Source: Pseudomonadota bacterium
GTDB taxonomy: Bacteria > Pseudomonadota > Gammaproteobacteria > Burkholderiales > Ferrovaceae
Length of the DNA: 64,000 bases
NCBI GenBank assembly: GCA_021798835.1
Contig: JAJZBQ010000001.1
Span: 372,001-436,000, forward strand
Reading direction: 5' to 3'
The notes beneath the pieces are model-generated. The model saw nothing but the letters and a program-made list of their open reading frames with translations. It was not told the origin of the DNA and did no database searches. This document shows positions 1-8,129 of this stretch, one piece after another (positions within the stretch are counted from its first letter, which is position 1; each line of letters begins with the position of its first letter). The translations under genes were made by a program, and so were the position numbers.

Positions 1-1
1 T

Positions 2-1576
2 CTATCGTTTGGCAGTGACTTTCTGGGAAATGGTGTGTCGCCGGTCTATATGGCGCGTGAATTTGCAAAATTCCGCAAGGCTCCGCGGGGAACGCTGATA
101 CAGATCGAGCCGCGCATGACCTTGACAGGTGGCAACGCGGATCGCTGGTATCCGATCAAGCCGGGGACCGAAGGGATTCTGGCCTTGGGAATTGCCCATG
201 ACTTATTGCAACACCCTGAATTTTCAGGAAAAGTCCCACAAGAAGTCTTGGATCTCGTCAAGAACTACGACCGCGATGCTGTGAGTGAAGTGACGGGGAT
301 CGGAGCCGATGCCGTTCGTCTCATCGCTGCACAACTTTGGAACAATACGCCTTCTCTCGTTGTTGCAGGTCCTGCTGTTGAGGGGCATGCGTATGGATTC
401 AGCAATGCGGCAGCGGTTCAACTCCTGAATGTTATTCTGGGTAATCGCGGAAATTCGTTGGAAGGACAGTCGGAACACCCCTTCCCGCAGATGACTCCTA
501 CGTTGGGAAGTTATCGTGCGTTGGCGGAACTGCACAAGAAAATGGTGTCAGGAAATTGTCAGGCTTTGCTGATCCACGGGACAAACCCGGTCTTTACATC
601 GCCGACCCACCTGGAATTTTCGGAAGCCATGAAAAAGGTGCCTTTCAAGGTAGCCTTGGTGACGCACATCGACGAAACCGCAGGCCAGTGTGATCTGGTT
701 TTGCCGTTACTGTCTGCCATGGAGGATTTTGGAACCCATATCGCCGAATACCAGCCCAGCGGAGTAGAACTGATGCTCCAGCAACCTCTGATGGAAAAAC
801 TCTATCCGGAGACCAAAGGGTTCGGTGATATTTTGCTGGATGTTCTCAAGAAGCGTAAACCTCAGGAATATGCGGTATTTCCTGACTACTACAGCTATCT
901 CAAGGCGGCAGTGCTGAAGGCCAAACCGGTATTTCACTCGGATGAGCCCGATGAGCATTTCTGGGAAACGGCGCTGATGAATGGGGTGGTTAAATGGGAG
1001 GGCAAACCCACGGACCTGGAAGCCAAAATGGTTCCTCTTGAAGTACCTGAGCCGCACGGGTTGACCACGGACTACCCATTTTATTTTGTCCCCTCAATTC
1101 GTCCGGATATGCGCGATGGTCGCCACGCCTACTTGCCCTGGTTGCAGGAATCTCCGGAAACCATGACGACGGTGGTATGGGATAGTTGGGTTGAAATCCA
1201 TCCAAAGACAGCAGCTCAGATGCAGATCAAGGAAGGGGATGTGTTGTTATTGCAATCTGCGACAGGATCGATACAGGCCAAAGCCTATATTTTCCCCGGT
1301 ATTCAGCCGGACACTGTCTCCATGCCGTTGGGGCAAGGGCATACTCAGATGGGGCGTTATGCCAGTGGAGTGGGAGCCAATCCCTACAAGATTCTGGATC
1401 CGATTTTTGATGCACATACCGGGGAACTGGCGTTGCATGCCACTCGGGTTGCCATCAGAAAGACAGGAGAAAACCAGAAAGTTGTGAAGGATGAAGGTCC
1501 AACCAATCTTCAGAATGGACAAAAACTGGTTGCCACGCTATCCGCTGATCAAGCCAAACTGGCTAGGGAGATCTGA
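2..1576 (+). CDS. actB1: Alternative complex III, molybdopterin-oxidoreductase-like subunit ActB1 (3' part)
   Basis: The reading frame is open from the first complete codon, so the gene is cut by the window edge; about 524 C-terminal residues are visible. The protein resembles the catalytic-chain fold of molybdopterin oxidoreductases as used in alternative complex III (ACIII), where this chain carries no molybdenum cofactor and is structural or electron-transferring on the periplasmic side. Visible support is a GSDFLGNGVSP segment, the HGTNPVFTSPTHLEF segment typical of the family, and a C-terminal molybdopterin-dinucleotide-binding-like beta domain (roughly the last 150 residues). The iron-sulfur part that is fused in some ActB proteins is a separate gene here, starting 2 nt after the stop. 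An internal GTG at 35 is not the true start. The assignment rests mainly on the actB2-C-D-E-F genes that follow. Confidence 0.88.
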   Translation, partial: LSFGSDFLGNGVSPVYMAREFAKFRKAPRGTLIQIEPRMTLTGGNADRWYPIKPGTEGILALGIAHDLLQHPEFSGKVPQEVLDLVKNYDRDAVSEVTGIGADAVRLIAAQLWNNTPSLVVAGPAVEGHAYGFSNAAAVQLLNVILGNRGNSLEGQSEHPFPQMTPTLGSYRALAELHKKMVSGNCQALLIHGTNPVFTSPTHLEFSEAMKKVPFKVALVTHIDETAGQCDLVLPLLSAMEDFGTHIAEYQPSGVELMLQQPLMEKLYPETKGFGDILLDVLKKRKPQEYAVFPDYYSYLKAAVLKAKPVFHSDEPDEHFWETALMNGVVKWEGKPTDLEAKMVPLEVPEPHGLTTDYPFYFVPSIRPDMRDGRHAYLPWLQESPETMTTVVWDSWVEIHPKTAAQMQIKEGDVLLLQSATGSIQAKAYIFPGIQPDTVSMPLGQGHTQMGRYASGVGANPYKILDPIFDAHTGELALHATRVAIRKTGENQKVVKDEGPTNLQNGQKLVATLSADQAKLAREI

Positions 1577-1578
1577 TT

Positions 1579-2427
1579 ATGTCATTGAGCAATCTGATTC
1601 AAAACTGGGATTCATTTCGCAAGCGCCGTCCCTATGAGGACCAGTATAAGGATGCCCCCTACAAGTGGGCCATGGTCATCGACCTGGATAGTTGTATCGG
1701 ATGTAATGCCTGTACGGTGGCGTGCTATGCTGAGAATAACCTGGCAGTTGTGGGCAAGGAGCGCTTTGGCAAAGGGCAGGCGATGCACTGGATTCGCATC
1801 GAACGCTACTGGGGCGAAGGCGAAGCGCTGGAGACTGAATTCCCTGAACGCGGGGCGCAATACCTGCCCATGCTGTGTCAGCAATGTGAGGCTGCCCCTT
1901 GTGAGCCGGTTTGCCCGGTCGGTGCCACGCACCATTCTCCGGATGGACTGAATACCCAAGTCTACAACCGTTGTGTGGGATCACGTTACTGTTCGGCAAA
2001 CTGTCCTTACAAAGTACGCTACTTCAATTGGTGGAACTACCCCGAACGCGCTTGGCCGAACCCGCTGGAATTGCAGTTGAATCCGGACGTAACCGTGCGC
2101 AGCAAAGGGGTGATGGAGAAATGTACCTTCTGTATGCAGCGTCTGCGTGCAGGGCAGGACAAAGCCAAAACTGCGGGTCGACTTCTGGCGGATGGCGAGG
2201 TGCTGACGGCTTGTGCGCAAGCATGTCCAACCTCTGCCATTACATTCGGGAACTTGGCTGACAAGAATTCCAAGGTGGCACGTATGTGGAAAAATCAGCA
2301 AGTGGATTTGGCGAAGAATGCCCAGGACAAATCGGAAGAAGGTGTGCGTGGCTACCGGATACTGGAAGATTTGAATACCTATCCGTCCATCGTGTATCTG
2401 GAACGCTTGCGTAACTTTGCAGCCTGA
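1579..2427 (+). CDS. actB2: Alternative complex III, iron-sulfur subunit ActB2
   Basis: This 282-residue protein carries the iron-sulfur clusters that hand electrons between the cytochrome subunits and the quinone-reactive membrane subunits of ACIII. Cysteines are grouped as C39/C42/C45/C49, C100/C103/C108/C112, C132/C138/C142, C182/C185 and C212/C216. That makes 15 ligands, matching the three [4Fe-4S] plus one [3Fe-4S] set known for ActB. The gene starts 2 nt after actB1, so the two are almost certainly co-translated, and together they correspond to the single fused ActB of other bacteria. No signal peptide is visible; export as a complex with ActB1 is the likely route (inference). DmsB/NrfC-type ferredoxins are the alternative family, but the operon context favours ACIII. 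Confidence 0.92.
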   Translation: MSLSNLIQNWDSFRKRRPYEDQYKDAPYKWAMVIDLDSCIGCNACTVACYAENNLAVVGKERFGKGQAMHWIRIERYWGEGEALETEFPERGAQYLPMLCQQCEAAPCEPVCPVGATHHSPDGLNTQVYNRCVGSRYCSANCPYKVRYFNWWNYPERAWPNPLELQLNPDVTVRSKGVMEKCTFCMQRLRAGQDKAKTAGRLLADGEVLTACAQACPTSAITFGNLADKNSKVARMWKNQQVDLAKNAQDKSEEGVRGYRILEDLNTYPSIVYLERLRNFAA

Positions 2428-2480
2428 CGAGAGTCTTTTCATGATACTCGCGCCGATCCTTATCATTCAGGGAAAAAAAC

Positions 2481-3944
2481 ATGAGTCATAACGTGCACGG
2501 TCATCCACAGATGGATGTTCAAGTAGAAAGAAAATTTGTGCCAAAGGTCAAAGACTTGGGACCAGATGTCAATTGGGCACAGATCAATAAAGATGTCTTG
2601 CGCAGTTTGGAAAAGCCTCGTCCGGTATTCTGGATCATTTTCTTCTCGGCACTGGCCCTGTTTTCATTTGGGGTGTACTGTGAAGTCTACCAATACCAGA
2701 ATGGAATGGGGGTGGCCGATCTGAACAATCCTCAAGTGTGGGGGTTGTACATTGCCACCTTCATTTTCTGGATCGGGATGGGTCACTCGGGAACGTTGCT
2801 GTCGGCACTGCTGCACATCATTCATGCCGATTGGCGCAAACCGATCTACCGATACTCGGAAGCGATGACCACATTTACCCTGCTGACAGCAGCCTTGTTC
2901 GTCATGGTGCACATGGGGCGCCTCTGGGAATTCTATTATGTGGTGGCCTATCCCAATGAACGCTGGACATGGCCCAATTTCACTTCTCCGCTGGTCTGGG
3001 ATGCCACAGCCATTGGCACGTACTTGACTTCATCACTGTTGTTTCTGTACATGGGGATGATTCCTGATCTGGCTATTTGTCGTGACAATGCCAAGGGGGC
3101 ACGCCGGGCACTCTACAAGTTCCTGTCGCTGGGTTGGCAAGGGACCGATCGTCAGTGGGGGAATTTCAAGGTGGCTTACATGACCATGGCCTGTTTTCTC
3201 ATGCCGCTGGCCGTATCGGTTCACTCCATCGTGTCCACAGACTTTGCCGTCTCGCAAAATCCAGGTTGGCACGTAACCTCGTTCCCTCCCTACTTTGTGC
3301 TGGGTGCTCTGTACTCTGGATGTTCCGGGATCATTACGCTGTTCATTGTGTTGCGCTATGTATTCCGCTTCGAAGCCTACATGACCCAACCGATTTTGAA
3401 CAAACTGATCAAGATGACCTTTGCAATTGCCATGGTCTGGACTTATCTTGATCTTATCGAGTATGCGACGACCTGGTACGGTAGCGATGAAGTTGCAAAA
3501 GCCGATCTGCTTTACCGGGCAACTGGGGATTATGCCTTGCAGTTTTGGGGGATGATCTTCTGTGCCATGGTCATGCCGTTCACCCTGTTGATTCGCTATG
3601 TGCGACATAACTACACGGTTCTTCTGATCATCTCACTGATCCTCAATGTGGGTATGTGGCTGGAGCGCTTCCAGATCATTACTCCGACCTTTGCCAAGTC
3701 ACACTATCCCTGGACCTGGACAGCGGGATGGTGGCCAAGTTGGGTGCAGTGGGGGATCGTGGCGGGTAGTTTTGGCTGGTTTACCATGTTGTTCATGCTG
3801 TATTGCAAGATCTTCCCCAGCGTGTCGATGTACGAAGTCAAGGAAATGGTGCACGAGCAAAATCTCGAAGGAAAAGCCATGGCACACGCCAATCCGGAAT
3901 CAGAGCAAGCCCCTGTGGGATTATTGGAAGGAGGACAGGCATGA
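2481..3944 (+). CDS. actC: Alternative complex III, NrfD-like membrane subunit ActC
   Basis: This 487-residue polytopic membrane protein is of the NrfD/PsrC family. In ACIII it forms one of the two quinol-interacting membrane subunits. After a hydrophilic 50-residue N-terminus the sequence alternates hydrophobic helices (about eight to ten) with short polar loops, and conserved-looking segments include GMGHSGTLLSALLHI and SVHSIVSTDFAVSQNPGWH. It is preceded by 53 nt of spacer with a purine-rich Shine-Dalgarno (GGGAAAAAA) and overlaps actD by 4 nt (ATGA). The size and position, second in the B-C-D-E-F order, agree with ActC. ActF, three genes on, is a shorter relative with similar topology. 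Confidence 0.92.
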   Translation: MSHNVHGHPQMDVQVERKFVPKVKDLGPDVNWAQINKDVLRSLEKPRPVFWIIFFSALALFSFGVYCEVYQYQNGMGVADLNNPQVWGLYIATFIFWIGMGHSGTLLSALLHIIHADWRKPIYRYSEAMTTFTLLTAALFVMVHMGRLWEFYYVVAYPNERWTWPNFTSPLVWDATAIGTYLTSSLLFLYMGMIPDLAICRDNAKGARRALYKFLSLGWQGTDRQWGNFKVAYMTMACFLMPLAVSVHSIVSTDFAVSQNPGWHVTSFPPYFVLGALYSGCSGIITLFIVLRYVFRFEAYMTQPILNKLIKMTFAIAMVWTYLDLIEYATTWYGSDEVAKADLLYRATGDYALQFWGMIFCAMVMPFTLLIRYVRHNYTVLLIISLILNVGMWLERFQIITPTFAKSHYPWTWTAGWWPSWVQWGIVAGSFGWFTMLFMLYCKIFPSVSMYEVKEMVHEQNLEGKAMAHANPESEQAPVGLLEGGQA

Positions 3945-4471
3945 GCAAGAAAGCGGTGACATTGGCGCTATATGCCGACCCTGATGAAGCAGGGAATGCC
4001 TTGAGGGAATTGCGTGATTGTTCAGTTCCGGGTTTCAAGATGGATGACGTGATCATCAAGTCGCCCATCGATCACCCGGAGTTGACAGAACTCCTGAACC
4101 ATCGGCCCGTCTACATTCAACTCTTTACGTTGCTGGGGGTTCTACTCGGCCCCACCACCGGGTTGGTGCTCATCGCATCAGCACAGGCCAGTTTTATTTA
4201 CCAGACGCGTGGTGGACGGCCCATTGTGCCATTCCCTCCGGACATGGTGCTGACCTACGAGTTATTTATCCTCTCAGGGGTATTGATGACCGTGATTTCA
4301 ACCTTCGTTGCCATGAAACTTCCGGGAAATAGAAGCCCGCTGTACAACGCCAGCGTATCGGAAGACAAGATCGGTATTCTGGTCAAGGCTGAAGCACAGA
4401 ATATTCCACACATCGACGAAATCTTGCGGCGCCATAACCCGACAGAAATAAAGGGAGATCATTCAAGATGA
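3941..4471 (+). CDS. actD: Alternative complex III subunit ActD
   Basis: This 176-residue protein has a soluble N-terminal alpha/beta domain of about 55 residues (a DUF3341-type fold) followed by two transmembrane helices near residues 62-85 and 105-130 and a soluble tail. That is the usual ActD plan; ActD is an accessory membrane subunit of ACIII. The start was set at the ATG that overlaps the actC stop (ATGA), with GGAGG a few bases upstream; a longer open frame extends to 3803 but runs inside actC. The gene overlaps actE by 4 nt at its end. No cofactor-binding motif is seen, as expected for ActD. Confidence 0.88.
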   Translation: MSKKAVTLALYADPDEAGNALRELRDCSVPGFKMDDVIIKSPIDHPELTELLNHRPVYIQLFTLLGVLLGPTTGLVLIASAQASFIYQTRGGRPIVPFPPDMVLTYELFILSGVLMTVISTFVAMKLPGNRSPLYNASVSEDKIGILVKAEAQNIPHIDEILRRHNPTEIKGDHSR

Positions 4472-5016
4472 AAGCAAAACTACGGTGGCTGGTTGTATTG
4501 GCCATGATGCCATCCCTCGCGCTGGCTTGGCCCTGGAGTAAGGATATGGCTAACCAGATTAGTGTCAAGCCGGAAGAAGGCCCTGATTCAGTACGCCCTT
4601 TTCCTGGACGCTCAGTGCCCGTCAATGGAACTCTCACCACGCCGTATGTCCATGATGGCGATGCGGCCATGAATATTCCCAACCCTAATCCTCCAACGGA
4701 GAAATCCGTGGCTTATGGGCGAGAAATGTTCAAGATCTACTGCGTCCCTTGTCATGGTGATTCGGGAACCGGGGATGGTCTGGTAGGGGAAAAACTGATC
4801 GTTCGTCCTTTCGATCTGACGGCACCTCGTGTGCAGAAGGAAGTTCCTGAGGGTTACATCTGGGGACACATCACCTTCGGTGGCGCGTTGATGCCCTCCT
4901 ATGGAAATGATATGTCGCCCTCAGAGCGCTGGGATGTGGTCAACTATGTTCGCCATGGTTTGCTGACAGATCCAACGGCTACCAAGCGGACTGTCACGAC
5001 CACCGAGAACAAATAA
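4468..5016 (+). CDS. actE: Alternative complex III, monohaem cytochrome c subunit ActE
   Basis: This 182-residue exported cytochrome c has a signal peptide of about 20 residues ending in LALA before WPW. A single haem-binding motif CVPCH lies at C92/C95/H96, and a likely methionine ligand sits in the GALMPSYG segment downstream. In ACIII the ActE cytochrome exchanges electrons with periplasmic c-type cytochromes. The gene overlaps actD by 4 nt and is followed 15 nt later by actF. In an iron oxidiser this subunit could accept electrons from soluble cytochromes if the complex runs in reverse (inference). Confidence 0.92.
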   Translation: MKAKLRWLVVLAMMPSLALAWPWSKDMANQISVKPEEGPDSVRPFPGRSVPVNGTLTTPYVHDGDAAMNIPNPNPPTEKSVAYGREMFKIYCVPCHGDSGTGDGLVGEKLIVRPFDLTAPRVQKEVPEGYIWGHITFGGALMPSYGNDMSPSERWDVVNYVRHGLLTDPTATKRTVTTTENK

Positions 5017-5031
5017 TATAAGGAGTCATCC

Positions 5032-6036
5032 GTGATCTCATTTTCCAGTTGGTCAGTATTGACCGTCGATTTTTTGATTGTGCTGCACCTGTGCCTGGCG
5101 GGAGTGGCATTCCCTTGCCTGTTGCACCTGGTGAACGGGAAGTGGCGCTATGATGTGCGCCATATCTCGGTGGCGTTTTTTTCACTGTATCCACTGGCAG
5201 TCGTGCTGCTGATCATCCTCCTGTTTGGAGGGGAACTTACGTTTCCCTGGGCGGGTAGTTTTGAGCATCTGCCCAAGTGGAACAACCTGAAATTCCTTCG
5301 AGTACGGGAGTTGGCGGGGATCGTCATTGTGGGACTGGCGTATGGGGCGTTTGTCAAATTACAGCCCTTGTCTGAAAAATCGCCGGAAAACATGGCTCGT
5401 TTCAAGGCGCTGGCTTCGGTGATTCCGTTCATTCATGTCTTGTACTGCACCATGGTTGCATGGGACTTCGAGATGACGCTGTTACCTAACTGGGAAAGTT
5501 CGATGTTCTCGGTTAACTACATTGTCAGCGTTTCTGGAATGTTTCTGGCTTCATTCGTGATTTTGTTGACGATTTTGCAAAATTGCGGCCTGGTGTCAAA
5601 GCCGATCCGTCTGCAGGTGTTCAATCACCTGGCTCAGATGATGCTAGGGTTTACCATCCTCTGGATTTACACCTTCTTTGGTCAATACCTGATCATCTGG
5701 TATGGCAACATCTCGGAAGAAACCGGGCGCATCTACCAGATGCAGTATGGCTTTTACAGCCCTCTGTTCTGGATGTTCTTCGTCATGAAGTTCATCATCC
5801 CGTTCGTCACGCTGGTCTTTCCTTTCAGTCGTCATAATCCACGGGTAATTTTTCTGGTGGCTTGTGACATTGCGTTGGGAAGTTGGATCGAACGCTACAC
5901 CTGGATATCTGGCACCTACCCCGCAGATCATTATCCCATGACTGCGAGTTTTGACATCGGTGTGACCGGCGCTATCCTGGTTCTGGCTGTCCTGATTGTA
6001 AGAAGTCGTCTAAAAGCGACAGCTGTCATAAAATAG
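5032..6036 (+). CDS. actF: Alternative complex III, membrane subunit ActF
   Basis: This 334-residue polytopic membrane protein is related to ActC and forms the second large membrane subunit of ACIII. About eight to ten hydrophobic helices are visible, starting directly at residue 8. The start is GTG, chosen because AAGGAG lies 7 nt upstream and no better ATG exists nearby. It is the last gene of the act cluster. A promoter-like sequence begins 14 nt after its stop, so the downstream oxidase genes may be expressed separately. No ActA pentahaem gene is visible; it would lie upstream of the window. Confidence 0.88.
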   Translation: MISFSSWSVLTVDFLIVLHLCLAGVAFPCLLHLVNGKWRYDVRHISVAFFSLYPLAVVLLIILLFGGELTFPWAGSFEHLPKWNNLKFLRVRELAGIVIVGLAYGAFVKLQPLSEKSPENMARFKALASVIPFIHVLYCTMVAWDFEMTLLPNWESSMFSVNYIVSVSGMFLASFVILLTILQNCGLVSKPIRLQVFNHLAQMMLGFTILWIYTFFGQYLIIWYGNISEETGRIYQMQYGFYSPLFWMFFVMKFIIPFVTLVFPFSRHNPRVIFLVACDIALGSWIERYTWISGTYPADHYPMTASFDIGVTGAILVLAVLIVRSRLKATAVIK

Positions 6037-6049
6037 TGGGTCCAGCGGG

Positions 6050-6078
6050 TTGAAAAGCGCTGGGGATGCTGGTATAAA
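6050..6078 (+). promoter_or_regulatory. Sigma70-like promoter for the oxidase cluster
   Basis: TTGAAA at 6050-6055, a 17-nt spacer and TATAAA at 6073-6078 preceded by TGG. It sits just after the actF stop and before the 6206 gene, giving a predicted 5' leader of about 120 nt. It probably drives the small membrane genes and ccoNO independently of the act genes. Confidence 0.6.
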
Positions 6079-6205
6079 GGCATACGAGTTTGAGGAAACG
6101 GTCAGGGATAGTGAATGGTTTCATGCCACGACCTCTGGCCAACCGAGAAGACAAGATCAAAATTTTTAAACTGCGTCAGTTTGAATTTACAAAGAGGGGG
6201 GGAGA

Positions 6206-6481
6206 ATGAGAAAAAAATCCATAGCATCGAGAGGGTTCTGGCTCATGATTGTCGGTGGTATGCTCACCGGGATGGGGAACGGAAGCGTATTTGGAGCCGC
6301 TCTGATGTGTTTCCTGGGAAGAGGTGACTTTGGTGATTGGGGTGGCTGGTATGGCATGGCCTATGATCCCCACACATTCACCGGATTTATCGACTGGTGC
6401 ATGCTGGTGTTTGGCTTTGCTTACATCGGGATTCTGGCTATCGCCTTCCAGCGCCACGATGCCATCGAAAACGCCGCTTGA
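6206..6481 (+). CDS. Small two-helix membrane protein, unknown function
   Basis: This 91-residue protein has two predicted membrane helices, at about residues 10-33 and 59-82. A glycine/tryptophan-rich loop (GDFGDWGGWYGM) lies between them. The ribosome binding site is strong (GAGGGGGGA, spacing about 4). I do not recognise the family. It is the first gene after the 6050 promoter, lies 42 nt upstream of a 35-residue peptide gene and about 200 nt upstream of ccoN, so a role as an accessory subunit or assembly factor of the cbb3-like oxidase is plausible but inferred only from position. Confidence 0.75.
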   Translation: MRKKSIASRGFWLMIVGGMLTGMGNGSVFGAALMCFLGRGDFGDWGGWYGMAYDPHTFTGFIDWCMLVFGFAYIGILAIAFQRHDAIENAA

Positions 6482-6523
6482 TATCAGTCACCACTTACTT
6501 CACACGAAATTAAGGAGAATCAC

Positions 6524-6631
6524 ATGAGTATCGGTACCTTCGCTGCCATTATGGGTATTTCTCTGGCCTTTTCCAGCATGCTGCTGTCGTGGTACGTGCT
6601 GATGCCACGCAAGCGTCAAGGCCATCATTAA
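6524..6631 (+). CDS. 35-residue single-helix membrane peptide
   Basis: The frame ATG (6524) to TAA (6631) encodes 35 residues: a short polar start, one hydrophobic helix at about residues 4-26, then a positively charged tail (PRKRQGHH). The Shine-Dalgarno AAGGAGA sits 7 nt upstream. Size, single helix and basic cytoplasmic tail recall small oxidase subunits such as CcoQ or CcoS-like peptides, but no motif identifies it. It lies 58 nt before ccoN on the same strand. A similar-sized peptide gene occurs at 9778. Confidence 0.7.
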   Translation: MSIGTFAAIMGISLAFSSMLLSWYVLMPRKRQGHH

Positions 6632-6689
6632 GGGATTTTTATAACAATAATTGATCATATGTACGTCAAGTTCTCACAGGGGGTTTACG

Positions 6690-8096
6690 ATGCTTAAATA
6701 TTTGTTTGCTAAAAACGAGGATATTCCGGATGGGGCCGCAGCGGTCTACTTCGGTTTCTCCGCCATCACATGGTTTGTGATCGGTACGGGCTTGGGCGCT
6801 TTCAATGCGTCGAAATTGGCCTTTCCCGATTTTGTGACCGGTCTGGAGTTTGTTTCCTTTGGTCATATGCGTCAGGTTCACGTGCACGCAGTGATTATCG
6901 GTTGGATCTCCATGGCCTTTGCTATGGCCATGATGTACATGACCCCTGCACTGGGCAATACCAAACTCTGGTCTGAGAAACTGGGTGTCTGGAATGCCTT
7001 GCTGTGGAATGTTGGCTTGTCTTTGGGGCTGACTCTGCTGTGGGCTGGGATGACCTCCGGACGTGAGTATTCCGATTTTCCCTGGTTTATCGATCTGTAT
7101 GTGGTTTTCCTGGTTGTAATGCCTCTGGGGATCAATGTCTGGAAAACGATCATTCATCGCAAGACACAAGGGATTTACACCACCAACTGGTTCTTTGCTT
7201 CCGCCGTGTTCATGGTCGGGGTTGTGTTCCTGGTGGGTAACCTGCCTGAGTATTTCCACTTGACCGGTTTGACCGAAGCCTACTTGACCTGGTGGTTTGC
7301 TCATAATGTGCTAGGACTGTGGATTACCCCGGTGGCTGCTGCCATTGCTTACTATACGATTCCCAAGGTTTCGGGAAATCCGCTGTACTCCCACCGTATC
7401 GGTCACTTGCACTTCTGGTCAGTGGTAGTGTTTTATTCCACACCTGCAGCACACCATCTGATGTCGGCTCCATTGCCTGAATGGCTCAAGTCCTTTGCTT
7501 CCGTGGAAGGGGTGCTGATTCTGGTGCCGGCCGTTGCTTTCGTGTCCAACATTCTGTTGACCATGCAAGGCAAGTGGAACATGTTTGTTGAAAATCTGGA
7601 AATTCGCTTTACCGTAACGGCATGTCTGATGGCTATTCCGCTGAACATGCAAGGTGGCTTCCAGCAAACTCGTGCCATCAACTGGTACATTCACGGAACG
7701 GGATGGATCGTTGCCCATGCTCACCTGGCTTTGTTGGGGTTCTCCACCTTTGCTGAAGTGGCCGCTGTCTATCTGGGCTTGCAGACCCTCATGAAGCGTA
7801 AACTGTATTCGCTGACCTTGGGTAACCTGCATTTCTGGTTCCTGTTGATCGGGTTTACAACATACTGGGTCTCCATGACCATCGCAGGTCTGATCCAAGG
7901 TGCCGGGAAAATCTATGAAGTTCCCTATATTGACGTGGTAATGGCTGAGCATCCTTACATGATCGCACGCTGGATCGGGGGCTCTTTGGTCTTCACCGGA
8001 AACTGTGTGTGGCTCTACAACATGTGGATGACGGCTCGTGCCGGAACGGTGGTGCCAGAAGGTCGTATGCCTCATGAATTGGCCTACGAACGATAA
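6690..8096 (+). CDS. ccoN: cbb3-type cytochrome c oxidase subunit I (CcoN-like)
   Basis: This 468-residue haem-copper oxidase catalytic subunit has about twelve helices. Putative ligands are visible: low-spin haem histidine in QVHVHAV (H64/H66), CuB histidines H205 (FAHNVLG) and H255/H256 (AAHHLM), and the haem pair in IVAHAHLALLG (H343/H345). It reduces O2 to water with electrons from c-type cytochromes and pumps protons in the inner membrane. The start at 6690 was chosen over an upstream in-frame ATG at 6651 because CAGGGGG lies just upstream of it and family N-termini are short. The VAHAHLALLG motif differs from the VHSHVGALG of canonical CcoN and leans towards NorB-like variants, so this is a divergent cbb3. 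It is followed by ccoO after 33 nt. Confidence 0.9.
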   Translation: MLKYLFAKNEDIPDGAAAVYFGFSAITWFVIGTGLGAFNASKLAFPDFVTGLEFVSFGHMRQVHVHAVIIGWISMAFAMAMMYMTPALGNTKLWSEKLGVWNALLWNVGLSLGLTLLWAGMTSGREYSDFPWFIDLYVVFLVVMPLGINVWKTIIHRKTQGIYTTNWFFASAVFMVGVVFLVGNLPEYFHLTGLTEAYLTWWFAHNVLGLWITPVAAAIAYYTIPKVSGNPLYSHRIGHLHFWSVVVFYSTPAAHHLMSAPLPEWLKSFASVEGVLILVPAVAFVSNILLTMQGKWNMFVENLEIRFTVTACLMAIPLNMQGGFQQTRAINWYIHGTGWIVAHAHLALLGFSTFAEVAAVYLGLQTLMKRKLYSLTLGNLHFWFLLIGFTTYWVSMTIAGLIQGAGKIYEVPYIDVVMAEHPYMIARWIGGSLVFTGNCVWLYNMWMTARAGTVVPEGRMPHELAYER

Positions 8097-8129
8097 GAAG
8101 ATAAGCCACCTATTTGGAGGAGTTTCATA

